Assembly: GCF_029873255.1 (NCBI RefSeq)
Contig: NZ_CP123622.1
Location: 3,261,001 to 3,325,000 of the forward strand
Length of the DNA: 64,000 nucleotides
Reading direction: 5' to 3'
From: Pigmentibacter sp. JX0631
Lineage (GTDB): Bacteria; Bdellovibrionota_B; Oligoflexia; Silvanigrellales; Silvanigrellaceae
The position numbers and the translations under genes are program-made. Under the pieces are notes generated by a model, which was not told the origin of the DNA, did no database searches, and saw nothing but the letters and a program-made list of their open reading frames with translations. Below, one piece after another: positions 52,340 to 62,214 of the stretch (positions are counted from its first letter, which is position 1; every line of letters starts with the position of its first letter).

Positions 52340-52768
52340 ATTATCCTTATAGATATTAATGATCTACAATAGTTAAATTTTTTGACTAAAAAAACAGCAA
52401 AAAAACACAAATCAGTCTATAAAATAGATAGATTCGCAACCTTTGATCAAGAAAGATCAGCTATTGATAATCTAAAATTCAAATTTTACAAACTAATTTC
52501 ACTATCTCTAACTTACAACATCTGCCTTGATTTACAAATGTTTGAAATTTGGACTTATTTTTGATTTTGGAGAGGAAGAATAAAGAGTGGAATGAATGGA
52601 TAGTCTAGTAATTTGTTTATTTATAAGACAATAATTTAATATACATTTGATATTATTTACTAAAATTTTAAAAAACACACTTGTAAATTTGCATCAACAT
52701 CTATTTTAAGTGTAATAAATTTAAGTCTGATTATTAAAATGTTTCTAATAGGGAAGGGGAATCTTTCA
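52340..52768. other. 429-bp gap between smc and pdxJ
   Basis: The divergent genes smc and pdxJ frame this AT-rich gap. A 60-codon frame at 52382-52564 has a TTG start without a ribosome binding site and no similarity that I recognise. No convincing palindromes were seen. It most likely holds two promoters. Confidence 0.6.
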
Positions 52769-53479
52769 ATGGCAACTCTAGGAGTTAATATAGATCACGT
52801 CGCTACTCTGCGCCAACAAAGAGGCACAAAATATCCAGATCCTGTTGAGGCAGCTTTCATAGTCCAAAATGCAGGAGCTGATCAGCTTACTGTTCATTTG
52901 CGTGAAGATAGGAGGCATATCCAAGAGCGAGACATAAAACTATTGAAAGAGATCCTTCAAATTCCGCTAAACTTAGAAATTGGAAATACACATGAAATGA
53001 TAGATTTCGCCTGTTTCATTAAACCTTTTATGGTAACATTAGTACCGGAAAAAAGGGAAGAAAAAACAACTGAAGGTGGTCTTAATTTAGAGGAATATTT
53101 TGATCAATTAAAAGAATCTATTAATTTGTTACAGATGAATTCCATTCCTGTTAGTTTATTTATTGAACCTAGTTTAAAAGATATTACTTTAACAAAAAAT
53201 TTAGGTGCGAAAATGATTGAACTACACACAGGGAAGTACGCTGATAGTGAAGGACTTGAAGCTCAGAGAGAATATGAAAAAATTGTTGCAGCTACTGAAT
53301 TTGCTTTAGAAAATAAAATTCAAGTTCATGCAGGACATGGGCTGAATTATCAAAATGCACAAAAAATTGCAAAAATTAAAGGTATTTCTGATTTAAATAT
53401 TGGCCACAGTATTGTTTCCTATGCTTTATTTGTAGGTCTTGAAAAAGCTGTTCGAGAAATGAAGAAATTAATATCATAA
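52769..53479 (+). CDS. pdxJ: Pyridoxine 5'-phosphate synthase
   Basis: Closes the ring of vitamin B6 from 1-deoxyxylulose 5-phosphate and the PdxA product. The 236-residue TIM barrel opens with the family signature LGVNIDHVATLRQQRGTKYPDPVEAA and shows QLTVHLREDRRHIQERD, TLVPEKR and GHGLNYQN phosphate-binding segments. ATG 52769 follows AGGGGA at 52754-52759. It precedes the leucine degradation block by 36 bp and may be co-transcribed with it, although the functions differ. Confidence 0.95.
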   Translation: MATLGVNIDHVATLRQQRGTKYPDPVEAAFIVQNAGADQLTVHLREDRRHIQERDIKLLKEILQIPLNLEIGNTHEMIDFACFIKPFMVTLVPEKREEKTTEGGLNLEEYFDQLKESINLLQMNSIPVSLFIEPSLKDITLTKNLGAKMIELHTGKYADSEGLEAQREYEKIVAATEFALENKIQVHAGHGLNYQNAQKIAKIKGISDLNIGHSIVSYALFVGLEKAVREMKKLIS

Positions 53480-53515
53480 TATAAATAGGATCTTCTTAAT
53501 TAAATAGGAATAAAA

Positions 53516-55123
53516 ATGACTTTTATAAAAAGCCAAATATCGGTTGTTTCAGAAGATTATAAACAAAATTATAAACAAAATTTGTTGATATGTGAGCAAT
53601 TGTCAGAGCTGCAAAATAAAATAAAAATGGGTGGTGGAGAAAAAGCAAGAGAACGACATCAAAGTCAAGAAAAAATGTTTGTTAGAGATAGAGTATCGAC
53701 AATTTGTGATCCGGGCTCACCCTTTTTAGAAACTGGACTTCTAGCAGCCCATGAAGTCTACGAGGATTCTGTTCCTGGTGCAGGAGTGGTAACAGGAATA
53801 GGAAAAATCTCTGGCAAAATGTGTATGATTATAGCAAATGATGCAACAGTAAAAGGTGGAACATATTATCCTCTAACAGTAAAGAAACATCTCAGAGCAC
53901 AAGAAATAGCATTAGAAAATAAATTACCATGTGTTTATTTAGTTGATAGTGGAGGAGCCTTTTTACCATTACAAGCTGAAGTTTTTCCAGACAAAGAACA
54001 TTTTGGAAGAATATTTTATAATCAAGCATTAATGAGTTCGCAAGGGATACCACAAATTGCTGCTGTTATGGGATCGTGTACAGCAGGTGGAGCATATGTT
54101 CCTGCAATGAGCGATCAAACAATTATTGTAAATAAAACTGGAACAATTTTTCTTGGAGGACCTCCATTAGTTAAAGCTGCCACAGGAGAAGATGTAACAG
54201 CTGAATTTTTAGGTGGTGCAAAAGTTCATACAGAAATGAGTGGAGTAGCAGATCACTTTGCAGAAAATGATGAACACGCTATTTCGTTAATTAAAAATAT
54301 TATTTCTCATTTAAATAATAAAAAACAAGCTAATATTTCATTAAAAACTGGAGAAGAACCTTTTTATGATCCAACTGAAATATTAGGAATATGGCCAAAA
54401 GATTTAAGGCGCCAAATAAATATTAAAGAAATTATTGCAAGAATTGTCGATGGCAGTCGTTTTTTTGAGTTTAAAGAAAAGTATGCCACAACAATAGTTA
54501 CAGGTTTTGCGCATATTGAAGGAATTCCTTGTGGGATTATTGCAAATAATGGAGTATTATTCAGTGAAAGTGCTTTAAAAGTAACACACTTTATTGAATT
54601 GTGTACCAAGGATAAAATTCCGATAGTGTTTTTACAAAATATTACTGGCTTTATGGTAGGTTCCCAATATGAAAGATCTGGAATTGCAAAAGATGGAGCT
54701 AAAATGGTGCACGCAGTTGCAACAGCTAAAGTTCCAAAAATTACTTTTTTATTGGGTGGATCATACGGAGCTGGAAATTATGGAATGTGTGGCAGAGCCT
54801 ATTCACCAAGATTTTTATGGACATGGCCAACAAGTCGAATTTCGGTAATGGGTGGAGAACAAGCCGCTCAAGTTATGGTAACAGTGAAAAGAGAACAACT
54901 TGCTCGAGAAAATAAAGCATTTTCATCAGAACAAGTTGAAGAAATTTCTCAACCTATTCGATCAAAATATGAAAAAGAAGGACACCCCTATTTTGCATCA
55001 GCTCGCTTATGGGATGATGGTGTCGTTGATTTACGTTTAACACGATCCGTTTTAGCTGCAAGTTTAGCTACCACATTAAATGCACCTATTGAAGATACTC
55101 AAACTGGCGTATTTAGAATGTAA
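53516..55123 (+). CDS. liuB: Methylcrotonyl-CoA carboxylase beta subunit
   Basis: Carboxyltransferase half of 3-methylcrotonyl-CoA carboxylase, which uses biotin-carried CO2 in leucine/isovalerate breakdown. The 535-residue sequence contains two crotonase-like carboxyltransferase domains with the MCC hallmarks [46 protein letters not shown] and [13 protein letters not shown]. Similarity to geranyl-CoA carboxylase subunit (AtuC) cannot be ruled out, but the gene set favours MCC. It starts at ATG 53516 and is followed by the AtuA-like gene. Confidence 0.9.
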   Translation: MTFIKSQISVVSEDYKQNYKQNLLICEQLSELQNKIKMGGGEKARERHQSQEKMFVRDRVSTICDPGSPFLETGLLAAHEVYEDSVPGAGVVTGIGKISGKMCMIIANDATVKGGTYYPLTVKKHLRAQEIALENKLPCVYLVDSGGAFLPLQAEVFPDKEHFGRIFYNQALMSSQGIPQIAAVMGSCTAGGAYVPAMSDQTIIVNKTGTIFLGGPPLVKAATGEDVTAEFLGGAKVHTEMSGVADHFAENDEHAISLIKNIISHLNNKKQANISLKTGEEPFYDPTEILGIWPKDLRRQINIKEIIARIVDGSRFFEFKEKYATTIVTGFAHIEGIPCGIIANNGVLFSESALKVTHFIELCTKDKIPIVFLQNITGFMVGSQYERSGIAKDGAKMVHAVATAKVPKITFLLGGSYGAGNYGMCGRAYSPRFLWTWPTSRISVMGGEQAAQVMVTVKREQLARENKAFSSEQVEEISQPIRSKYEKEGHPYFASARLWDDGVVDLRLTRSVLAASLATTLNAPIEDTQTGVFRM

Positions 55124-55154
55124 TTATTTAAATTATTTCTTTGGAGTTTGAATT

Positions 55155-57056
55155 ATGTCAAAAAAAGAATTTATAAGAATTGCTAACGCCGGTGGATATT
55201 GGGGAGATGATCCTTATGCTTTACGTAGGCAAGTTTTTGGTGAATTAAAATTAGATTATATTTCAATAGATTTTCTTGCTGAAATTACAATGAGTATTTT
55301 GCAAAAACAAAGATCTAAAGATCCACAAGCTGGATATGCGAGAGATTTCATTGTAGCTTTAGAGCCTTTGTTAGAAGAATGTTTAAATAGGAAAATAAAA
55401 ATTATTACGAATGCTGGAGGTGTGAATCCAAAAGCATGTGCTGAAGCACTTTTTACTTTAGCCCGAAAAAAGAATGTTAATTTAAAAGTTTCAGTAATTG
55501 ATGGTGATGACATTTTAAGCGCAATTCCCAGTTTAAGAAAATCGGGAGTTGAGTTTAAAAACATGGAAACAGCAGAACTATTTAACAATTATGCTGATAA
55601 AGTTTTGTGTGCAAATGTTTACTTTGGAGCTTTACCAGTTGCTGAAGCCCTAAAAAGCGATCCAGATATTGTTCTTTGCGGAAGAGTAACCGATACTGGC
55701 ATTACTTTAGGCGCTATGATGCATGAGTTTAAATGGAAAGTTTCAGATTATGATAAGCTCGCGCATGGCATTGTTGCTGGCCATATTATTGAATGTGGTG
55801 CTCAAGCTTCAGGAGGAAACTTTACAGATTGGCAGAAGGTTCCAAGTTTTATTGATATTGGATTTCCAATTGTTGAATGTTACGAAGATGGTTCCTTTTA
55901 TGTAACTAAACATCCCAATACTGGTGGTTATATTAGTTGTCAAACAATCCGTGAACAACTTTTGTATGAAATGGGTTCTCCCCAAAGTTATATTACACCC
56001 GATGTTATAGCTGATTTTTCATCTATTCAAATTGCTACAAATTCTCCTGAAAGAGTTAAAGTAACAGGAATTAAAGGCAGAAAACCTACCGATTTGTTAA
56101 AGGTAAGTATTGCTTATGAAGAAGGTTATAAATGCTCCGGTTCAATAATTATTTCCGGTCCTGATGTAAGAGCAAAAGCAGAAATGTTTGCACGAGTATT
56201 TTGGCTAAGATTAGAAAGTGAATTAAAAAAAGCAGGTTTTCAATCAACAGTTGATTTTAAAAATACTGAATATGTTGGAGATGATAGTACACATAAAGGG
56301 ATGTTAAAAAAGCATGATGCAATAGAAATTTTATTAAGACTAACTGTCAGAGATCACAATAAAGATAAATTAAATGTTTTCAGAAAATTGTTACCAAGTT
56401 TGATATTAAGTGGTCCAGCTGGAGTTGCTGTAACTGGAGGTGCTCCCACAATCTCTGATATTGTAAGTTATTGGCCAGCGTTAATTCCCCAAGAATGTGC
56501 ATTGCCAAATATTAGGACCTTTGAACAAAAGAAAAATGATGAAAAATCAATTCAAATCCAAGAAGTTCTGCAACTGGAATGGCCTATTACAAAAGGTACA
56601 GCCGAAATAGAAAATCCTCCCCATGATCCTTGGAGCCCAAGTTTAGTTAGTATTATGGCAACTTCTCGTCCAATAAAAGTATGTTTAATGGAAATTGCGC
56701 ATGCTAGAAGTGGTGATAAAGGTGATACCGTAAATATTGGATTAATAGGAAGAAGTCCTGAGTGTTATGTATGGTTAAGAGAAAATATAACAGCTGAAAA
56801 AGTGAATGATTGGTTTCATAGTTTATGTAAAGGAAACGTAACAAGATATTTAGTTCCCAATCTTTGGGCTCTAAATTTTTTACTAGAACAATCATTGGGT
56901 GGTGGCGGAACAAAAAGTTTACAAATCGATGCTCAGGGTAAAACTTTTAGTCAAGCTTTATTAAGATGTGAAGTCGATATTCCTGAATCCTTACTTGCAA
57001 CTATTCAACCTGAAAACAGATCTTGTGCAGGTGAACTTGTAAGAAGGAATGCATAA
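55155..57056 (+). CDS. AtuA-like protein (DUF1446 family)
   Basis: A 633-residue protein of the AtuA/DUF1446 family named from the acyclic terpene utilisation locus; its reaction is not established. Features: N-terminal RIANAGGYWGDDPYALRRQV, GRVTDTGITLGAMMHEF near 185, a Gly-rich segment ECGAQASGGNFTDW, and a C-terminal region (from about 515) with ARSGDKGDTVNIGLIG and LGGGGTKSLQID. This C-terminal part is a separate module in some organisms. It lies inside a contiguous MCC/hydratase cluster, and the hydratase begins on its stop codon (TAATG), so it probably takes part in the same pathway. Confidence 0.85.
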   Translation: MSKKEFIRIANAGGYWGDDPYALRRQVFGELKLDYISIDFLAEITMSILQKQRSKDPQAGYARDFIVALEPLLEECLNRKIKIITNAGGVNPKACAEALFTLARKKNVNLKVSVIDGDDILSAIPSLRKSGVEFKNMETAELFNNYADKVLCANVYFGALPVAEALKSDPDIVLCGRVTDTGITLGAMMHEFKWKVSDYDKLAHGIVAGHIIECGAQASGGNFTDWQKVPSFIDIGFPIVECYEDGSFYVTKHPNTGGYISCQTIREQLLYEMGSPQSYITPDVIADFSSIQIATNSPERVKVTGIKGRKPTDLLKVSIAYEEGYKCSGSIIISGPDVRAKAEMFARVFWLRLESELKKAGFQSTVDFKNTEYVGDDSTHKGMLKKHDAIEILLRLTVRDHNKDKLNVFRKLLPSLILSGPAGVAVTGGAPTISDIVSYWPALIPQECALPNIRTFEQKKNDEKSIQIQEVLQLEWPITKGTAEIENPPHDPWSPSLVSIMATSRPIKVCLMEIAHARSGDKGDTVNIGLIGRSPECYVWLRENITAEKVNDWFHSLCKGNVTRYLVPNLWALNFLLEQSLGGGGTKSLQIDAQGKTFSQALLRCEVDIPESLLATIQPENRSCAGELVRRNA

Positions 57057-57877
57057 TGGAAGATATTTTTTATGCTGGAAATTCAATTAAAGTAATAAAT
57101 GCCGAATTTGGTGTGAAAAAATTAATACTGAATAGACCTGATATTAGAAATGCTTTTAATGAAGAAATGATAAATGAAATAATTTATGTTCTAAAAGAAT
57201 TAAAAGATATTAAAAATATTTATGAAATGCGTTTACTTACTATCGAAGGTACAGGAAAAGTATTTTGTGCTGGAGCTGACTTAAATTATATGCGATCTTT
57301 GGCGGACAAAAGTCATGAAGAAAATCTTTTAGATGCAAAAAATCTTGCAAAAATGTTTTATGAAATAGTAAATTTTCCTACACCAGTTATCAGTTTTGTA
57401 CATGGCGCAGCTATTGGTGGAGGGTTTGGACTCGTTGCTTGCTCAGATTACGTCCTAACTACTGAAGAAACAGTTTTAGCTACATCAGAAGTCTTGCTTG
57501 GGATTGTCCCAGGAGTTATTAGTCCTTACATTATAAGAAAGATAGGTGTTGCCTTTGCTTCACCTATTCTACTCTCAGGAAAAAAACAATCAGCGGATGA
57601 ATGTTTAAAAATTGGTTTAATTCATAAAGTAACAAAAAAAGAAAATATAGAAAACGAAAAACAGGAAATACTTCAGCATTTTCTTCAAGCAGCTCCTAGT
57701 GCAGCCAGAATTACCAAAGAATTAATCAAAAATAGTTATCCGTTACCTAATCAAGTACAAATTGATTTTACAATTGAAAAAATTGCTGTTGCTAGGTCTA
57801 GTTCTGAAGGAAAAGCAGGATTAACGGCTTTTTTTGAGAAAAAAAATCCTTCTTGGTGCGATGGGATGCAAAAATGA
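57056..57877 (+). CDS. liuC: Methylglutaconyl-CoA hydratase (enoyl-CoA hydratase family)
   Basis: Hydrates 3-methylglutaconyl-CoA to HMG-CoA. The 273-residue crotonase shows FCAGADLNYM, the pattern of AUH/LiuC hydratases, an oxyanion-hole glycine segment GAAIGGGFGLVACSD, and the catalytic TSEVLLGIVPGVISPYIIRKIG. The ATG overlaps the AtuA-like stop by one base. A general fatty-acid hydratase is less likely because of the AGADLN motif and the position between the two MCC subunit genes. Confidence 0.88.
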   Translation: MEDIFYAGNSIKVINAEFGVKKLILNRPDIRNAFNEEMINEIIYVLKELKDIKNIYEMRLLTIEGTGKVFCAGADLNYMRSLADKSHEENLLDAKNLAKMFYEIVNFPTPVISFVHGAAIGGGFGLVACSDYVLTTEETVLATSEVLLGIVPGVISPYIIRKIGVAFASPILLSGKKQSADECLKIGLIHKVTKKENIENEKQEILQHFLQAAPSAARITKELIKNSYPLPNQVQIDFTIEKIAVARSSSEGKAGLTAFFEKKNPSWCDGMQK

Positions 57878-59898
57878 AAAAACTGGTTATTGCAAATAGA
57901 GGCGAAATTGCTAGAAGAATTTTTAGAGCAGCAAAGCAAAGAAATTATTCCGTGGCAGTCATTAGTACTGAAGAAGATTCTGATTCATTAGTTTGTAAAG
58001 AAGCTGACTGTATTCTTTTTGTATCAAGTTTTTTGAATGCAACTGAAATTGTAAATGCTGCTAAAAAATGGGGAGCAGATTTATTACACCCTGGCTATGG
58101 TTTTCTCTCTGAAAATTCTAAGTTTGCTGAACAAGTTGAACTTGCTGGAATTGCTTTTGTTGGACCGACTCCGCAAAATATGTATGCTATGGGAAGTAAA
58201 GAATCAGCAAAAAATATGGCAAAAAAATGTGGTGTCCCGACATTAAATGCTTTGTTGTCAGAAGATTTAAGTAAATTATCTCCATCTGAGTGGCAAAATG
58301 AATTAAAACACAGAAATATTTTTTCTCCATTTTTAGTTAAAGCAAGTGGAGGTGGTGGCGGTCGAGGCATGCGAATTGTTGATGATGTTCTCGAATTGCC
58401 AAATGCTATCAAAAGAGCTTCTGAAGAAGCAAAAGCAGCATTTAATGATGGAACAGTCTTTATAGAACGTTACCTAACTGCTCCGAGACATATTGAAATT
58501 CAAGTGTTTGGAGATGGAAAAGGTGGTGGCGTTTTTTTTGGTGAAAGAGAATGTTCTTTACAGAGAAGACATCAAAAAGTAATGGAAGAAGCGCCTTCTA
58601 CCCATGTTAATAAAGAATTAAGAGAAAAAATGGGAAGAGCATCATTATCGTTAGTTAAGGAAACTAAATATCGTGGTGCAGGTACTTTAGAATTTTTATT
58701 AGATGAAAATTCTAATTTTTATTTTTTAGAGATGAATACTCGTTTGCAAGTTGAACATCCTGTGACAGAAAATGCTTATCAAATAGATCTCGTGCATGCA
58801 CAATTCGATTTAGCAGAGGGTGTTTGGCCTGAGCAATTTCCTAATCCAAATGAATTTCATTTACTAGATCCAAAGCAAGTTTCAATTGAAGCGCGCATTT
58901 TAGCTGAAGATCCCAGAAATCAATTTTTACCAACTCCTGGTAGAATTAAACTCTATATTGAACCAGAATCTTCTGGAGTGAGAGTAGATTCTGGAATCAT
59001 TGAAGGTGCTAGAATAAATTCAAATTATGATTCCATGATTTCTAAATTAATTGTTACTGCTCCAAATCGAGCTTTAGCAATAGAAAAAATGTCTGCTGCT
59101 TTAGAAAATTATGTTATCTTAGGCTGCACAACTAATTTACCTTTCCTCCAAAATATAGTTCGGCATCCCGATTTTTTGGTAGGGAATGAATCCACGCATT
59201 GGATAGCTAAAGAGCTAGATCTATTAAATCAAAAAATAATACCAAATTGTTTAATTGAACTCGTAACTTCAAAAAAATTTAGAGAATTATTAGTTAATAT
59301 TTTAAACGGAGAAATCAAGCAATCAAAAATAAACAATGCATTTAGTAATCAGGCAAAATGCTTACCAAATTTAAAAGGTTTATCTGCCGAAAAAGAATTT
59401 AGTGATTTCAAAATTATAAGAGAACCTGAAAATAATAAATTTTATCTTCTTGGAAATTCTATTGATTCTTTGCTTTCTTCAATAAAAGAAGTTAAAAACT
59501 CCTATTCCTTCAATTTAAAAAAACTTATTTTTAATTCAAATTATACTAAACAAAATAGAATACCATTTTATGCAAAAAGACTTAATTCTGAAGTAATCCA
59601 AATTAATTTTTTTGGTGAATATTTAAATATAAAATGTCCTTTTTATGAACTTAGTATCGTTAATAAAAATCATACTGGTAGTGGCGAAATTTGTGCTCCT
59701 ATGGCAGGTAAAGTAATTGAGGTTCTTATCAAAGAAGGACAACTGGTTGAAGCTGGTCAAGTTCTTTTTATTGTTGAGTCAATGAAGATGCAATTGGAAG
59801 TAAAGGCATCAGGAAATGGTAAAGTAACAAATGTTTTAGTTGAACAGGGGAAAATTTTATCAGGAACAGATATTATGGCTATGATAGCATTAGACTAA
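57874..59898 (+). CDS. liuD: Methylcrotonyl-CoA carboxylase alpha subunit (biotin carboxylase/BCCP)
   Basis: Carboxylates its own biotin, the ATP-dependent half of MCC. ATG 57874 overlaps the preceding stop (ATGA). The 674-residue protein has biotin carboxylase domains with the ATP-grasp GGGGGRGMR segment (about 160), EMNTRLQVEHPVTE near 285, a poorly conserved middle region, and a C-terminal biotinyl domain with K638 in VESMKMQLEV. ESMKM replaces the more common EAMKM. It makes a complex with the LiuB-like subunit. Confidence 0.92.
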   Translation: MKKLVIANRGEIARRIFRAAKQRNYSVAVISTEEDSDSLVCKEADCILFVSSFLNATEIVNAAKKWGADLLHPGYGFLSENSKFAEQVELAGIAFVGPTPQNMYAMGSKESAKNMAKKCGVPTLNALLSEDLSKLSPSEWQNELKHRNIFSPFLVKASGGGGGRGMRIVDDVLELPNAIKRASEEAKAAFNDGTVFIERYLTAPRHIEIQVFGDGKGGGVFFGERECSLQRRHQKVMEEAPSTHVNKELREKMGRASLSLVKETKYRGAGTLEFLLDENSNFYFLEMNTRLQVEHPVTENAYQIDLVHAQFDLAEGVWPEQFPNPNEFHLLDPKQVSIEARILAEDPRNQFLPTPGRIKLYIEPESSGVRVDSGIIEGARINSNYDSMISKLIVTAPNRALAIEKMSAALENYVILGCTTNLPFLQNIVRHPDFLVGNESTHWIAKELDLLNQKIIPNCLIELVTSKKFRELLVNILNGEIKQSKINNAFSNQAKCLPNLKGLSAEKEFSDFKIIREPENNKFYLLGNSIDSLLSSIKEVKNSYSFNLKKLIFNSNYTKQNRIPFYAKRLNSEVIQINFFGEYLNIKCPFYELSIVNKNHTGSGEICAPMAGKVIEVLIKEGQLVEAGQVLFIVESMKMQLEVKASGNGKVTNVLVEQGKILSGTDIMAMIALD

Positions 59899-59921
59899 CT
59901 ATAAGCTGTTTCATTTTTGAA

Positions 59922-59943
59922 TTTTCATTTATTATCATGAAAA
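59922..59943. promoter_or_regulatory. 7-bp inverted repeat upstream of the acyl-CoA dehydrogenase
   Basis: TTTTCAT and ATGAAAA flank an 8-nt loop in the 100-bp gap between liuD and the dehydrogenase gene, the only substantial gap in the pathway block. It could be an operator for a separate promoter, or a weak hairpin. Confidence 0.3.
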
Positions 59944-59998
59944 CATCAAAAGACCATTTTTGAATGAAATCCAATTTTAGTTGAAGGAAACCAAAATT

Positions 59999-61150
59999 AT
60001 GACAACCTATCATAACAATGCACAAGAGATTCGAGAAGTTATACAAACTGTTAGAGCTTTTGCCGCAAAAGAGCTGGCTCCTTATGCAGATGAACTGGAT
60101 AGAGAAGAAAGACTCGCGCCTGGGATTTTTAGGCGATTAGGAGAATTGGGAATTTTAGGGCTTACTTGTCCCGAAGAATTTGGGGGAGCTAAACTTGGAG
60201 CTGTATCAGTAGTCGCTGTTATGGAAGAACTTAGTTATGCTTGTCCAGGTACATGTCTAAGTTATTTAGCGCATTCTCTTTTATTTGTGCATAATCTCTC
60301 GCAAAATGGTTCTCCCGAACAGCTCGTTCGCTATCTACCTAACTGTATTTCTGGGGAAATGATTGGCGGAATGGCAATGACTGAGCCAGGAGCAGGCTCC
60401 GATGCAATAGGATTACAAACTAGGGCAGTAAAAAAAGAAGATCACTATGTTTTGAATGGTTCTAAAATGTTTATTACTAATGGCCCTATAGCAGATGTTT
60501 TTCTTGTTTATGCAAGAACTAGTGAAGATAGAATGGGGCTTTCAACCTTCATAGTAGAACGAGGATTTCCTGGTTTTTCTGTTGGTAAAAAACTTTCAAA
60601 AATGGGAATGAGGGCAAGTCCAACTGGAGAATTGGTTTTCAAAGATTGTATAGTTCCAGTTGAAAACCTTATTGGTGAAGAAGGTTCGTCTGTTAAACAT
60701 ATGATGAAGAACTTAGACATAGAGAGGGTTGGATTAGGAGCTATGTCTCTAGGTATAGCCAGAGCCTGCTTAGATCATTCCTTGAAGTACGCGCAAGAGC
60801 GTCAACAATTTTCGGAAAATATTATTAACTTTCAAGCAATTAGTGAGAAAATAGCAAATATGTATATCGGCTATCGGGCGGCAAGAGCATTTATGTATGA
60901 GGCAGCTCAGGTGATAGAAGAAGGTCGGAGAGCAAATCAGGAAGCTGCTGCTGCAAAAGTATTTGCCTCAGAAATGGCTACAAAAGTTGCTTTAGATGCT
61001 ATTCAAGTTTTAGGTGGCTATGGTTATATTCGTGAATTTCCTGTTGAGAGACTTATGCGAGATGCGAAGTTGTTAGAAATTGGTGGAGGAACTAGCGAAA
61101 TTTTGCGAAACATTATTGTTAAAGAATTTGTTCGTAAAAGTGGCAAATAA
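59999..61150 (+). CDS. liuA: Isovaleryl-CoA dehydrogenase
   Basis: FAD enzyme that oxidises isovaleryl-CoA to 3-methylcrotonyl-CoA. The 383-residue protein starts at ATG 59999 behind AAGGAA. It has GMAMTEPGAGSD for flavin/substrate and the C-terminal LGGYGYIREFPVERLMRDAKL. The catalytic base position is diagnostic: Glu242 in NLDIERV corresponds to E254 of human isovaleryl-CoA dehydrogenase, while the alternative Glu of medium-chain enzymes is Gly (EIGGGTSE). This supports isovaleryl over straight-chain substrates and links it to the MCC genes just upstream. Confidence 0.92.
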   Translation: MTTYHNNAQEIREVIQTVRAFAAKELAPYADELDREERLAPGIFRRLGELGILGLTCPEEFGGAKLGAVSVVAVMEELSYACPGTCLSYLAHSLLFVHNLSQNGSPEQLVRYLPNCISGEMIGGMAMTEPGAGSDAIGLQTRAVKKEDHYVLNGSKMFITNGPIADVFLVYARTSEDRMGLSTFIVERGFPGFSVGKKLSKMGMRASPTGELVFKDCIVPVENLIGEEGSSVKHMMKNLDIERVGLGAMSLGIARACLDHSLKYAQERQQFSENIINFQAISEKIANMYIGYRAARAFMYEAAQVIEEGRRANQEAAAAKVFASEMATKVALDAIQVLGGYGYIREFPVERLMRDAKLLEIGGGTSEILRNIIVKEFVRKSGK

Positions 61151-61200
61151 GCATTTTTTAAATTCGATCTAGTGTTGAAAGTTTTTTTGCAAATGCCTAC

Positions 61201-61222
61201 AATCTACTAATCGGAGTAGATT
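61201..61222 (+). promoter_or_regulatory. Hairpin enclosing a GGAG site before the phosphatase gene
   Basis: AATCTACT (61201-61208) and AGTAGATT (61215-61222) form a perfect 8-bp stem. The GGAG at 61213-61216 lies partly in the loop and partly in the right arm, so the ribosome binding site would be masked. It precedes the starts at 61226 and 61230. Confidence 0.45.
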
Positions 61223-61229
61223 AAAATGA

Positions 61230-62192
61230 ATGTTGAGTTCATTTAATTTGGGAGTATATGATTTGCAGGATAGTTCAAATAACTTAATTATAAAAAGTTT
61301 AGCCCCTTCATCGGATAGGCTTCCACTTTTTATCGTAGGCGATGTGCATGGTTGCGCTCGCGAGCTTTTTGAACTTATCGAAGCCGCCAAAAAGCATATT
61401 TCTAAATTTCAGCTTATTCTTGTTGGTGATTTGTTTACAAAAGGCCCAGATCCAGTTGGAATTTATGAAATTATTCAAGAATATGGGGCTCTTTGTATAA
61501 AAGGGAATCACGATTGGGCATTATGGTCAACTATCCAGCAAGCTCAAAAAAGAAGTTTTCACACCTTAGCAGAACATACGAAACAGACCTTACATTTAAT
61601 TCGCTACCATAAAAGAGCAATTTTTGATTTATTATGTTCATTACCACATGCTTATGTTTCAACAGTGGTTTCGCAATTGAAGCGCAACGAATGGGAAAGA
61701 GAATATCCATTAATTATAGTACATGCAGGTCTTGATGCAACTAAAGGATTATTAGGTTCTTCTGAAAGAATGTTGTTAACTGCCCGTTATGTTAAATGGG
61801 ATACTAAAGGAAATGAAAAAAAACTAACTGTGGTTCCTGCAGGTTATCGTTCTGAAGTACTAAATCAGGCAAGCCAAAATACTCAGAATCAAAAATCAGC
61901 AATAAGTATCGACAAAGAAAAAGAGCGTTTTCGTTGGCATGAACTTCATCAAGGGCCAGCATTAATTGTCTTTGGCCATGATGCCAAACAAGGTCTTTTT
62001 CGAAAGACATTACCTTCTGGAAGACCAATCTGTGTTGGAATTGATACAGGTTGTACTTATGGTAACAGTTTGACTGGTTATTTTCCAGAAATTGATCTTG
62101 CTGTTCAGGTTCGGGCTCAAAGGAAATATTTTGATATTAAAAAAAATATTATTCTACTCAAACCTCATCAAACAAAATTAGTTACGGTTTGA
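61230..62192 (+). CDS. Calcineurin-like metallophosphatase (PP2A/ApaH-type)
   Basis: A 320-residue metallophosphoesterase with the classical motif series: GDVHGC (about 37-42), VGDLFTKGPDP (about 70-80), GNHD (about 93-96), IIVHAGL and VFGHD. This pattern is that of serine/threonine phosphatases PrpA/B and ApaH-type diadenosine tetraphosphatases; the intervening sequence is not specific. Start ATG 61230 is uncertain, as TTG 61263 has a better-placed GGGAG (61250-61254). It lies between leucine catabolism and the ligase gene, 80 bp downstream of liuA. Confidence 0.85.
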   Translation: MLSSFNLGVYDLQDSSNNLIIKSLAPSSDRLPLFIVGDVHGCARELFELIEAAKKHISKFQLILVGDLFTKGPDPVGIYEIIQEYGALCIKGNHDWALWSTIQQAQKRSFHTLAEHTKQTLHLIRYHKRAIFDLLCSLPHAYVSTVVSQLKRNEWEREYPLIIVHAGLDATKGLLGSSERMLLTARYVKWDTKGNEKKLTVVPAGYRSEVLNQASQNTQNQKSAISIDKEKERFRWHELHQGPALIVFGHDAKQGLFRKTLPSGRPICVGIDTGCTYGNSLTGYFPEIDLAVQVRAQRKYFDIKKNIILLKPHQTKLVTV

Positions 62193-62214
62193 ATTGAAAT
62201 AGAATGGATTCTTT

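Noticed and set aside
52382-52564. 60-codon frame between smc and pdxJ
   Set aside because: TTG start, no ribosome binding site and no recognisable family; most likely chance in AT-rich DNA.
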